From positions 62,001 through 126,000 of the forward strand of contig JAVJQK010000101.1 of assembly GCA_040218145.1 (NCBI GenBank): DNA of 64,000 bases. Direction: 5' to 3'. Every line of letters begins with the position of its first letter. Positions within the stretch are counted from its first letter, which is position 1. Source of the DNA: Sandaracinaceae bacterium. GTDB taxonomy: Bacteria; Myxococcota_A; Polyangia; Polyangiales; Sandaracinaceae. The position numbers and the translations under genes are program-made. This document shows, piece by piece, positions 1 to 8,309 of the stretch. The notes under the pieces were generated by a model. The model saw nothing but the letters and a program-made list of their open reading frames with translations. It did no database searches and was not told the DNA's origin.

Positions 1-1
1 C

Positions 2-991
2 GTCTGGTCTCTCGCCCTCGCCGCCTGCGCGAGCGCGCCGCCGCCGCCGCCCCCGACGCCCCCCGCGCCGCCACCCGCGCCCGTGGAGGCGCCGCCGCCC
101 GCGCCGCCCTCCCTCGAAGAGGACGAGACGCCGGACGGACCCGAGTGCGAGCGGAGCGAGGACTGCGAGGACGGGCAGCAGTGCCGGGGACCCGCCGGCT
201 GCGAGGCCGCGTTCGCGTGCGGGCCGGCGCGGGAGTGCGGCGCGGACACCGTCGCCTACTGCGGCTGCGACGCGATGACCTTCTACGCGCTCGAGAATTG
301 CCCGGGGCGGCCCTACCAGCACACCGGGCCGTGCGAGTCGCTCGGCGAGCTGGTGGACGTGTCGGAGGACACCGTCGAAGGCAGCCGCGTCTGCACGAGC
401 TCGGACGACTGCCCGCGCGGCTGGGTGTGCGCGGGCGTCGAGGGCTGCGCGACGTTCTGGACCTGCGTGCCGCGGCGGCGGATGCGGCCCCGCTGCGGTC
501 GGCGCACGGCGCGCTTCTGCAGCTGCGAGGGCGAGACCTTCGAGGCGAGCGAGACCTGCCCCGGGCGGCCGCTCGCGCACCGCGGCTACTGCTCGGGGGA
601 CGAGCCCGCGCCGGAGGCCGTCGTGGTCGCGCCCGAGCCGACGCCCGCGCCGCGACCCGCACCGCGCGCCGAGCCGACGCCCGCCCCGCGCCCCACACCG
701 CGACCCACACCGCCCCCCGAGCCGAGACCCGAGCCCGAGACGCGCCCCGCGCCGACGCCCGCCACGTGCACCTCCAACCGCGACTGTGAGCGCGGCGAGG
801 TCTGCCAGGGACCGCCGGGCTGCGGAGGCACGTGGACCTGCGGCCGACCGCCGGAGCGCTGCGTCGCCGACACCCAGCGCTTCTGCAGCTGCGACGGCGA
901 GACCTTCCGCGCCTCGATGACCTGCCCCGGTCGCCCCCACCAGCACCGCGGCTCGTGCCTCCCGTCCGAGGAGGGGCGCCCGGCGCGCTGA
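2..991 (+). CDS. Cys-rich surface lipoprotein, 5' end cut by window
   Basis: The reading frame is open to the window edge and begins inside a signal peptide: codons 2-28 read VWSLALAAC, a lipobox whose Cys is at 26-28, so the true start lies upstream. After a Pro/Ala-rich stretch come three copies of a module of about 63-67 residues at 146-334, 392-592 and 767-958, the last two separated by a Pro/Arg-rich linker. Each module has ten cysteines with nearly fixed spacing (five Cys each six apart, then a variable gap, then C-x7-C-x-C-x10-C-x10-C). The second half (CSCDGETF...CPGRP...G.C) resembles Kazal-type inhibitor modules. I infer a disulfide-rich lipoprotein exposed outside the cytoplasm. 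The function is unknown. Downstream genes begin 64 bp later and look unrelated. Confidence 0.8.
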   Translation, partial: VWSLALAACASAPPPPPPTPPAPPPAPVEAPPPAPPSLEEDETPDGPECERSEDCEDGQQCRGPAGCEAAFACGPARECGADTVAYCGCDAMTFYALENCPGRPYQHTGPCESLGELVDVSEDTVEGSRVCTSSDDCPRGWVCAGVEGCATFWTCVPRRRMRPRCGRRTARFCSCEGETFEASETCPGRPLAHRGYCSGDEPAPEAVVVAPEPTPAPRPAPRAEPTPAPRPTPRPTPPPEPRPEPETRPAPTPATCTSNRDCERGEVCQGPPGCGGTWTCGRPPERCVADTQRFCSCDGETFRASMTCPGRPHQHRGSCLPSEEGRPAR

Positions 992-1055
992 GCGCACCGC
1001 CTCCGAGCGGGGACAACAGGCATTTCGTGACGGGCTGCGGTAGGCTCCTCGGCCG

Positions 1056-3899
1056 ATGGGGGTGAGCCGAAAGCTCTTGCGAGAGATGCGCGAGGCGCCT
1101 TGGCGCTCGGTCGACGAGCTCAAGACGTTCGTGGCCAGCGTCGTCCCGGCCTCGCGTCGCGACGTGCAAGCGCTGATGGACGTCCTGCTCGATCCCGGCG
1201 TCGACGCGAACGGCCCCTTCCACAAGAACCGCTGCTCCGCGCTGAAGAACATCTGCCTCGCCTCGGCGGACCCAGCGCTCTTCGTGCCGCTCGCGCAGTC
1301 GCTCGAGAGGGCCGACCCGATGCTGCGGCGCGCCATCGCGGGCGTGCTCCCGAAGTGCAACGACGTCGAGCAGCACGGGCTGCTCTGCGTCGCGCTCGGC
1401 GCGAGAGACCCGGACGCGCGCGCGGTCGCCGGGAGCATGCTCGGCGCGCTGGCGGGCCCGAGCGCGCTGCGCGAGCTGACCAAGCTGGTGGCGGGCCCCA
1501 GCTTCGCCGGCCGCCGCGACGCGCTCGACCTGATGGTCCCCAAGGCCCGCCACCGCGCGCTCGATCTCGTCGACGCGGTGCTCCGGCACGGGAACACCCC
1601 CGACAAGCTGCACGCCATCTCGCTCGCGGCCGATCGAAACACCATGAGCGGCGGCCTGGAGCGCGCCATCCAGGTGGTCTTCGGCGCGATCGACGATCGC
1701 GATGGCCGCGTGGCGCAGGCCGCGTTCAAAGCGTTCGCGGCGCTGGCCGACGAAGATCGCTTCGTCGAGACCCTCGAGCCGCGGCTGAGCGAGAGCGACG
1801 TCAGCCCGGTGCTCGTCGAGGCGCTCGGCGAGGTCCGCAGCGCGCGCACGGCGGGGCTCCTCTCGGCGCGCCTCCGCCGAGGCCCCGTGCCCGTTCAGGT
1901 CGCCGCGATCCGCGCGCTGCAGAAGGTGGGGGGCGACGGCGCGATCGAGGGCCTCGTCGACGCGCTGCACCAGGAGGACCCCACCGTTCGCCGCACGGCG
2001 TCCGAGGCGCTGACGGAGCTCGCGCGGAGCGGCGAGCTGGACGTGGCGAAGCTGCTGCTTCGGCTGCTGGCGAGCCCGATGCCCCACGTGCGCCGGACGG
2101 CGGCCCAGCTCGCCCCGACCACGCGAGAGAGCTCCGACGATCTCACCCGTCAGCTCCTGCAGGCCCTGCGCGACGAGGACTGGTGGGTCCGGGAGCGCGT
2201 GCTCGACGCGATCGTCGAGATGGGCTTCGCGGCGCTCGCAGACGGTCTGGTCGAGCTGCTCGCCGACGGATCCCCGGTGATCCGTCGCTACGCGATCTAC
2301 GGCCTGCTCCGGTTGAAGGACCCGGCCACGCTCGGCGCGATCCTGCGCACCTCGGTCTCCGACGACGACTGGTGGGTCCGAGAGCAGGCCATCCTCGCCA
2401 CGGCCGAGTTCCAGGACGACCGCGCCGTGCCCTACCTCGAGATGCTGATCGAGGAGCGCCCCGACTTGCGCGTCGCGTGCCTGGAGGCGCTCGTCGCCCT
2501 CCGCGCCGAGCGCAGCTTGCTCGACCTCGCGGAGCTGACCTCCGACGAGAGCGCCACCGTGCGCCTGGCGATGCTGGACGCGCTGGCCCAGCTCGAACGC
2601 GGCCGTGAGGCGGCCTTCAACGTGCAAGCCTGCGTGCACGACGACGAGCCCTCCGTGGCGCAAGCGGCGCGGAAGCTGCTCGAGCGCTGGCAGGTCGCGT
2701 CCGAGAGCGACGACGCCTCGGTGGGGCTCCTCGATCGCCTGCTGGTCGCCGCCTCCCGCAAGGGCGCCGACGATCTGCTGATCAGCCCCGGCCGCCCGCC
2801 GTACGTGAAGCACCACGGGAGCGTCTCGCCCATCAGCAAGGGCACGCTGTCCCCGCTCGAGATGGAGCGCATGCTCATCCCCATCCTCAGCGAGGCGCAG
2901 CGAAACGAGCTCCAGCAGGGCGGCGACGTCGACCTCAGCTACGACGTCCCGGGCTTCGACCTGCGGTTCCGCATCAACGTCTTCCGGCAGCTGCCCGGGC
3001 TGAGCGCCGTCTTCCGGCGCATCCATCAACACGTGCCCATGCTCGACGAGCTGGGCCTCCCCGACGTCGTGAAGGGCTTCGCCGACTTCCCGAACGGGCT
3101 CGTGCTCGTGGGCGGCCCCACTGGGTCGGGAAAGTCGACGACGCTCGCCGCGCTGATCGACTACATCAACCGCCACCACGGCCGCCACATCGTCACGATC
3201 GAGGACCCGATCGAGGTGGTGCACGCGCAGCGCGAGAGCCTGATCAATCAGCGGGAGGTCGGGACGCACGCGCCCACGTTCGCCGCCGCGCTGCGGGCCA
3301 CCCTGCGGCAGGACCCGGACGTGATCCTCGTCGGCGAGCTGCGCGATCGAGAGACGATCGAGTTCGCGGTCAATGCGGCGGAGACCGGGCACCTCGTCTT
3401 CGCGACCGTGCACACCACGAGCGCCGCCACGAGCCTCGACCGCCTCGTCCACGCGTGCGAGGCGTCGCGGCAGCCGGTCATCCGCTCGATGGTGGCCGAG
3501 TCGCTGCGGGCCGTGCTCTGCCAGCAGCTGCTGCGGCGCGCGAACGGCGCCGAGGGGCGCGTCGTCGCGTGCGAGATCCTCCTCAACAACGACGCGGTCG
3601 CCAACCTCATCCGCAAGGACAAGGCGTTCCAGCTCCCCTCGGTCATGACCACCCACGCCGAGGTCGGCATGCAGCTCATGGACGACCACCTCAGCCGACT
3701 GGTCAGGGCAGATGAAGTCGACCACGAAGACGCGATGCTCAAAGCCCTCGACAAGGCGGCGTTCGCGGAGATGCTGGAGGCGCTGCGCCACGGCCAATCC
3801 GCCGACCGGCACAGCGTCGCGCCTCGCCCCCGCGTGACGGCCGCGCCTCCGCCGCGCTCCGGCGCGTACGACGCGGTGGGTGGCGGGGAGGGGACGTGA
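1056..3899 (+). CDS. HEAT-repeat protein fused to PilT-like secretion/retraction ATPase
   Basis: A 947-residue protein. Residues about 60-545 are alpha-helical HEAT-type repeats, with recurrent DDDWWVREQA/DEDWWVRERV motifs. Residues about 560-900 form a complete PilT/GspE-type hexameric ATPase: N-terminal domain, Walker A GGPTGSGKST at 686-695, Asp box TIEDPIE, Walker B ILVGELRD and His box TVHTTS. Canonical PilT is about 350 residues and has no HEAT region. Known PilT proteins power type IV pilus retraction at the inner membrane; here the HEAT domain would be a docking or regulatory scaffold (inference). The tail after residue 905 is low complexity. The start ATG fits the helical N-terminus, but no strong ribosome site is seen. 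It overlaps the next gene by GTGA, implying translational coupling. Confidence 0.9.
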   Translation: MGVSRKLLREMREAPWRSVDELKTFVASVVPASRRDVQALMDVLLDPGVDANGPFHKNRCSALKNICLASADPALFVPLAQSLERADPMLRRAIAGVLPKCNDVEQHGLLCVALGARDPDARAVAGSMLGALAGPSALRELTKLVAGPSFAGRRDALDLMVPKARHRALDLVDAVLRHGNTPDKLHAISLAADRNTMSGGLERAIQVVFGAIDDRDGRVAQAAFKAFAALADEDRFVETLEPRLSESDVSPVLVEALGEVRSARTAGLLSARLRRGPVPVQVAAIRALQKVGGDGAIEGLVDALHQEDPTVRRTASEALTELARSGELDVAKLLLRLLASPMPHVRRTAAQLAPTTRESSDDLTRQLLQALRDEDWWVRERVLDAIVEMGFAALADGLVELLADGSPVIRRYAIYGLLRLKDPATLGAILRTSVSDDDWWVREQAILATAEFQDDRAVPYLEMLIEERPDLRVACLEALVALRAERSLLDLAELTSDESATVRLAMLDALAQLERGREAAFNVQACVHDDEPSVAQAARKLLERWQVASESDDASVGLLDRLLVAASRKGADDLLISPGRPPYVKHHGSVSPISKGTLSPLEMERMLIPILSEAQRNELQQGGDVDLSYDVPGFDLRFRINVFRQLPGLSAVFRRIHQHVPMLDELGLPDVVKGFADFPNGLVLVGGPTGSGKSTTLAALIDYINRHHGRHIVTIEDPIEVVHAQRESLINQREVGTHAPTFAAALRATLRQDPDVILVGELRDRETIEFAVNAAETGHLVFATVHTTSAATSLDRLVHACEASRQPVIRSMVAESLRAVLCQQLLRRANGAEGRVVACEILLNNDAVANLIRKDKAFQLPSVMTTHAEVGMQLMDDHLSRLVRADEVDHEDAMLKALDKAAFAEMLEALRHGQSADRHSVAPRPRVTAAPPPRSGAYDAVGGGEGT

Positions 3900-4975
3900 G
3901 CGCGCGCCTCGACACGTTCCTCCGAATCGCCGCGGATCAGCAGGCCAGCGACCTTCACTTCCACGCGGGCAAGGTCCCGATGATCCGTCACCACGGCGAG
4001 CTCAGCAGCATGCCGTTCCGGGTCCTGAGCGCCCCGCAGGTCCGGACCTTCCTCGAGGAGATCCTCTCCCCCGCGCAGCGCGCCAAGCTGGACGCGGAGC
4101 AGCAGGTCGACTTCGCCTACGACCTCGACGGCGTGGGTCGCTTCCGGGCCAGCGTCTGTGAACAGAACGGCGGGCTGAGCGCCGTCTTTCGTGTGATCCC
4201 CGACGGCATCCCCAACCTCTCCGATCTCGAGCTGCCGGCGGCGGTCGCTGGCTTCACCCGCCACGCCAACGGCCTCGTGCTGATCACCGGGCCCACGGGC
4301 TCGGGCAAGACGACGACGCTCGCTGCGATGGTGGACCTCATCAACCGGACGTCGGGCCGACACGTCATCACGGTCGAGGACCCGATCGAGTTCGTGCACG
4401 AGCCCAAGCAGGGCCTCGTCACCCAGCGCGAGATCGGCCTGCACGCCGCGAGCTTCGCGTCCGCGCTCCGCTCGGCCCTCCGCGAGGCGCCCGACGTGCT
4501 CGTGGTCGGAGAGATGCGGGACTTCGAGACGATCTCGCTCGCGCTGACCGCGGCGGAGGCGGGCGTGCTCGTCTTCGCGACCCTTCACACCGGGTCCGCC
4601 GCCAAGGCGCTCGACCGGATGATGGGCGCCGCGCCGGCCGACCAGCAGGAGCAGGTGCGCGAGGTCTTGTCGGTGCTCCTCCGCGGCGTGCTCTCGCAGC
4701 GCCTGTGCCGGCTCGCCAACGGACAGGGGCGCGCCGCGGCGCCCGAGATCCTCTTGCAGTCGATCTCGATCAGTCACCTCATCCGGGAGCAGAAGGTGCA
4801 CCAGATCGACGCCTATCTGCGCGGAGGCGAGCACTCGGCGCACGGGATGGTCAGCCTCGAGCAGTCACTGGTGCGGCTCGTGCGCGAGGGCCGCATCACG
4901 CGGGCCGAGGCGCTCCTCCACGCCAACGACGCGGAGGCGGTGACCCTCGCGCTGACCAAGGCGGGGGCCGCGTGA
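3896..4975 (+). CDS. PilT-family ATPase
   Basis: A 359-residue protein of normal PilT length. Visible motifs are the N-terminal ASDLHFHAG segment, Walker A GPTGSGKT at 132-139, Asp box TVEDPIEFVH, Walker B VLVVGEMRD and His box ATLHTGSA. By family it is a cytoplasmic hexameric ATPase for type IV pilus retraction or a related machine. It starts with GTG inside the stop of the HEAT-PilT gene (GTGA) and ends in another GTGA overlap, so the three genes are probably made in linked amounts. Its ATPase core is close to that of the upstream gene, which suggests duplication followed by fusion of HEAT repeats to one copy. PilT, PilU or a paralogue specialised for another machine are all possible; no pilin or other pilus genes are nearby. 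Confidence 0.92.
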   Translation: MSARLDTFLRIAADQQASDLHFHAGKVPMIRHHGELSSMPFRVLSAPQVRTFLEEILSPAQRAKLDAEQQVDFAYDLDGVGRFRASVCEQNGGLSAVFRVIPDGIPNLSDLELPAAVAGFTRHANGLVLITGPTGSGKTTTLAAMVDLINRTSGRHVITVEDPIEFVHEPKQGLVTQREIGLHAASFASALRSALREAPDVLVVGEMRDFETISLALTAAEAGVLVFATLHTGSAAKALDRMMGAAPADQQEQVREVLSVLLRGVLSQRLCRLANGQGRAAAPEILLQSISISHLIREQKVHQIDAYLRGGEHSAHGMVSLEQSLVRLVREGRITRAEALLHANDAEAVTLALTKAGAA

Positions 4976-6522
4976 GCGGAGACAAGAAGGAGCGGGCGCG
5001 CGCTCGGCGGATCGACACCGGACGCGAGCTCGAGCGCCTCGGGCACGTGGACCACGCGGTCAAGGAGTACCTCCGCGCGAAGGTGCCGAGCGAGGCCGCG
5101 CGGGTGCTCGCCGCGAAGGGGCGGCTGAGAGAGGCGGGCCAGGCCCTCCTCGACGGCTTGAAGGTGACCGACCTGGACGTGGCCGGGCTCGCCGCCTCCG
5201 ATCGCGAGCTGCTCGGCCAGGCGGTGGTCTTCTTCCGACAGGGCAACGACGCGGCGCAGGCCGACGCGCTCGAGGGCGCGCTCGCCGCGACTGGCCCTCC
5301 ACCCGCGGACGCGACGCCCCGCGCGCTGGGCCTCCCTTCGCCCGCGCCGAGCTCGCGACCCGCGCCAGAACGACCGTCGGCAGCGCCGCAGCCCAAGTCG
5401 CTGTCCACCAACCCACGACCGTCGTCGTCGAGCCCGCCCGCGGTCCCGTCCAAGCTCGAGGTGCCGCGGATCTCTCACGCGCCCAAGGGCTCGTTCCGCC
5501 CTCCGGCTGGCGCGTCCGGCTCGTTCAGGGCCCCGTCGCGGGCGCCTTCGGGCTCTTTTCGTCCTCCGATGGGTGGCGAGAAGCCGTCGAGGCCGCCCGA
5601 GGCGGTGCGCGCGCCCCGGGCCGCACCTCTGCCGCGTGAAGCCGCCGCGCTCGCGCCGCCCGGCGCCGCGTCCGAGCGCACGCCGCCGCGAGAGTCGGCG
5701 AGGGTCTCGCGGCCGGCGCCGGCCCCGAGCGCTTCGAGGCCTGCCCCTTCCACTCCCGCGCCGTCGAGCCCCGCTCCGGAGGCTCGGGCCCAGCGGACGC
5801 CAGCCCCGAGCGCTCCCGAGCCCCGTGAGCCCGTCGCGACGCCGAAGGCAGCCGGGCACACCCTGTCCGCCTCGGGGGAGGCGGTGACCGAGTACGCCGG
5901 CTCGCGCGCGACCGGGTGGCGAGACGCGGGGAGCGAAGACCTCGACCGCTCCATCCAGGAGCACCTGGAGGCGGGGCGCAAGGGCGCGGCGGCCCGCATC
6001 GCGCGGGACGCGGGGCGCTACGAGCAGGCGCTCGAGTGGTTCCGGGAGCTCGACCTGCACATGCAGGCGGGCGCGTGCCTCCGCGCGCTCGACCGCACCG
6101 AGGAGGCGCTGGCGGAGCTGCTCCGAGAGGATCCGGCGGGCACCGCGTACCGCAAGTGCTGCTTCGAGCTCATCCCCGTCGCGAGCGAGCTCGACCGACT
6201 CGACTTCGACATCGATCGCTACCTCACCGCGTTCGTCGACGAGGGCCCCCGCGATCGGGACGAGATCCCGACCTACCTCCAGCTCGCCGCGCTGTTCGAG
6301 CGCACGAAGTTCCCCCGCGGCGCCATCCGCTGCCTCACGAAGGTGCTCGAAGCGCACCCCGACCACGAGGAGACGAGGGAGCGGTTGAAGGCGCTCGAGC
6401 GCGGGGACGCGCCGAAGGAGACACGATCTCGCGGGGCCAGCGCGACCGTGCGCGGGCTGCCGCCGCTGCCCACCCTGGACGAGCTGCGGGCGCTCGCGCG
6501 CGAGCACGCGCCGTCGGACTGA
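4972..6522 (+). CDS. Helical-repeat (TPR-like) protein with long disordered linker
   Basis: A 516-residue protein starting at the GTG that overlaps the preceding PilT stop; an upstream in-frame extension would run through the PilT gene and is rejected. Residues 1-95 contain helix pairs typical of TPR-like repeats (HVDHAVKEYLRAKVPSEAAR). Residues about 105-300 are Pro/Ser/Ala/Arg-rich and probably disordered. Residues about 310-480 are again helical repeats (GRYEQALEWFRELDLHMQAG, then FERTKFPRGAIRCLTKVLEA). I see no catalytic motif, signal peptide or membrane segment. Its place as third gene of the PilT operon suggests a cytoplasmic adaptor or regulator of the ATPases (inference). Confidence 0.8.
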   Translation: MSGDKKERARARRIDTGRELERLGHVDHAVKEYLRAKVPSEAARVLAAKGRLREAGQALLDGLKVTDLDVAGLAASDRELLGQAVVFFRQGNDAAQADALEGALAATGPPPADATPRALGLPSPAPSSRPAPERPSAAPQPKSLSTNPRPSSSSPPAVPSKLEVPRISHAPKGSFRPPAGASGSFRAPSRAPSGSFRPPMGGEKPSRPPEAVRAPRAAPLPREAAALAPPGAASERTPPRESARVSRPAPAPSASRPAPSTPAPSSPAPEARAQRTPAPSAPEPREPVATPKAAGHTLSASGEAVTEYAGSRATGWRDAGSEDLDRSIQEHLEAGRKGAAARIARDAGRYEQALEWFRELDLHMQAGACLRALDRTEEALAELLREDPAGTAYRKCCFELIPVASELDRLDFDIDRYLTAFVDEGPRDRDEIPTYLQLAALFERTKFPRGAIRCLTKVLEAHPDHEETRERLKALERGDAPKETRSRGASATVRGLPPLPTLDELRALAREHAPSD

Positions 6523-6555
6523 TCGGCTCCGACGAAGACTGCTACGGTCCGCGGC

Positions 6556-7278
6556 GTGGCGAAGCGTCGACGGCGCAAGCGACCCGCGGCGCGCGGGACT
6601 CGGGAGAGCGAGCCCGCGGCCCCGAATGGCCAGGGGGGACGGCGCTGGATGGCGCACGCGATCGCCGCGTTCGTGCTCTTCCACCTCTCTGCCAACTGCC
6701 TCGGCGCGCTGCCCAACGTGGGGCGCGGGCTGAACCGCGCCGTCTGGGCCGATCCGCGCGCGCGACGGGAGCTGACCATCTGGGCCGATCGGCTCGGCAT
6801 GGAGCGCCCCGCCCTCGAGGACCACCTCTACGCGGTCGGCGTGGGCTATCAAGAGACGCGCGACGCGCTCGAGCGCCCCTTCGCGCCCTACCTCGCGGCG
6901 GCCGGGCTGCGGCAGAGCTGGCTGATGTTCAACGCGGGCACCGAGCAGAGCTACCGCTTCGGCGTGCGCATGCGGCGCTGCGACGGACGGGACTGCGACT
7001 GGGAGCCGCTCTTCGTGCACGCCCACCCCGAGCACACCTGGCGCGCGAATCAGCTCGGCCACCCGCGCGTGCGCTCGATGATCGCGCGCTGGAGCTGGTC
7101 GAGCTTCCGGCCGAACTACGACCACGGCTGCCGCGCGATCGCGAACCTCGCCTTCGACGACTTCCCCGACGCGCGCGTGGTGCAGTGCCGCTTCGAGAGC
7201 ACGACCCTGCACTCGCCGACCACCCCCGAGCCGCCGCCCGCCCACTGGGAGCAGGCGATCACCGTGAGGCGCCCGTGA
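6556..7278 (+). CDS. Unknown membrane-anchored protein coupled to HTTM gene
   Basis: A 240-residue protein with a GTG start, a strongly basic N-terminus (KRRRRKRP), one probable membrane segment at about residues 32-52 (AHAIAAFVLFHLSANCLGAL) and a soluble domain of about 180 residues rich in Trp, His and Arg. I do not recognise the family. Its stop overlaps the GTG start of the following HTTM-domain gene (GTGA), so the two products are probably made together. By position it could be a partner subunit of the HTTM protein. It lies 33 bp after the PilT operon, so co-transcription with that operon is also possible. Confidence 0.7.
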   Translation: MAKRRRRKRPAARGTRESEPAAPNGQGGRRWMAHAIAAFVLFHLSANCLGALPNVGRGLNRAVWADPRARRELTIWADRLGMERPALEDHLYAVGVGYQETRDALERPFAPYLAAAGLRQSWLMFNAGTEQSYRFGVRMRRCDGRDCDWEPLFVHAHPEHTWRANQLGHPRVRSMIARWSWSSFRPNYDHGCRAIANLAFDDFPDARVVQCRFESTTLHSPTTPEPPPAHWEQAITVRRP

Positions 7279-8234
7279 AGGCCGCCTGGCATCGCTGGGC
7301 CCGATGGCTGACGGCCGAGGAGGACGGGCTCCCGCTCGCGCTCTGCCGCGTGATCTGCGCGGGCACGGTGGCGCTCCACATCGGCCGCTTCCTGCTCACG
7401 GGCGCGGCGGACGCGGCGCTCCTGCACGCCGACTACGGCGGCCTCAGCTACACCCACGGCTGGCTCGAGCCGGTCGGCGGGGCGACGATCGAGTCCCTGC
7501 GTCTCCTCTGCGCCGTCTGCGCGATCGCGGGGGCGAGCGCGGCGCTCGGGCTCTTCACCCGCCCGAGCCTCGCCGTCACGTGGATCAGCCTGCGCACGAT
7601 CATCAGCCTCAACCCGAGCGCGCACGGCTCCTACGACGCGCTGCTGGTCGACGTGCTCTTCGTGCTGATGCTCGCCGACTCGGGCAAGGCGCTCTCCCTC
7701 GACGCGCGCCTCCGCGGCAAGGGCGGCCCGGCGCAGCGCTGGGGCCGCTTCCTGCTCGTGTTCCAGCTCGGCCTGCTCTACATCGGCACCGGCATCACGA
7801 AGGTCTCCGCGAGCTGGGTGCCCGGCGGCGCGGCCGACGCGCTCTGGTACATCCTCCAGCAGCCGACGTGGGCCCGCTTCCCCGAGCTGCCGCTCTGGAC
7901 CTTCCCGCTCACGCAGGCCGCGACCACGATGACGTGGTTCTACGAGGTGTCGGGCCCGATCTTCTTCTTCGCGGCCGTGCTCGAAGACGTGGAGCCCGAG
8001 AAGCGCTGGCTGAAGCGGCTGAAGGCGTTCTTCGCGCGCACGCGCTTCGTCTACGTCTACCTCGCCTTCGGGCTGGCCATGCACGTGGGGATCGAGCTGA
8101 CGATGGAGGTCGGCCCGTTCTCGCTCGCCGCGCTCGCGCTCTACCCCGCGGCGCTCGGCCCAGCGCGGCTCCGCGCCATCGTGGGCTGGCTGCGCCGGCG
8201 GCCCGAGACGCCGGGAATCGAGCCCGCGGGCTGA
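7275..8234 (+). CDS. HTTM-domain integral membrane protein
   Basis: A 319-residue polytopic membrane protein starting at the GTG that overlaps the upstream stop. Hydrophobic segments recur along the chain, with the pattern FTRPSLAVTWISLRTIISLN, a long LLVDVLFVLMLADSG helix and LLYIGTGITKVS. This matches the HTTM (horizontally transferred transmembrane) family, related to the membrane part of vitamin K-dependent gamma-carboxylase. The family role in bacteria is mostly undefined. No carboxylase catalytic domain follows the membrane region, so a carboxylation role is not supported. Coupled translation with the preceding protein suggests a two-component membrane complex (inference). Confidence 0.82.
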   Translation: MKAAWHRWARWLTAEEDGLPLALCRVICAGTVALHIGRFLLTGAADAALLHADYGGLSYTHGWLEPVGGATIESLRLLCAVCAIAGASAALGLFTRPSLAVTWISLRTIISLNPSAHGSYDALLVDVLFVLMLADSGKALSLDARLRGKGGPAQRWGRFLLVFQLGLLYIGTGITKVSASWVPGGAADALWYILQQPTWARFPELPLWTFPLTQAATTMTWFYEVSGPIFFFAAVLEDVEPEKRWLKRLKAFFARTRFVYVYLAFGLAMHVGIELTMEVGPFSLAALALYPAALGPARLRAIVGWLRRRPETPGIEPAG

Positions 8235-8309
8235 GGGTTCGGGGCGGGACGGCGCCGGCCGTGATACGAGACTCCGCCGTGGCCACGCGCCACGACGAAA
8301 GGGACCCGC

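Noticed and set aside
1056-4975. Complete type IV pilus locus
   Set aside because: Only retraction-type ATPases are seen; no pilin, secretin or pilM-P genes are near.
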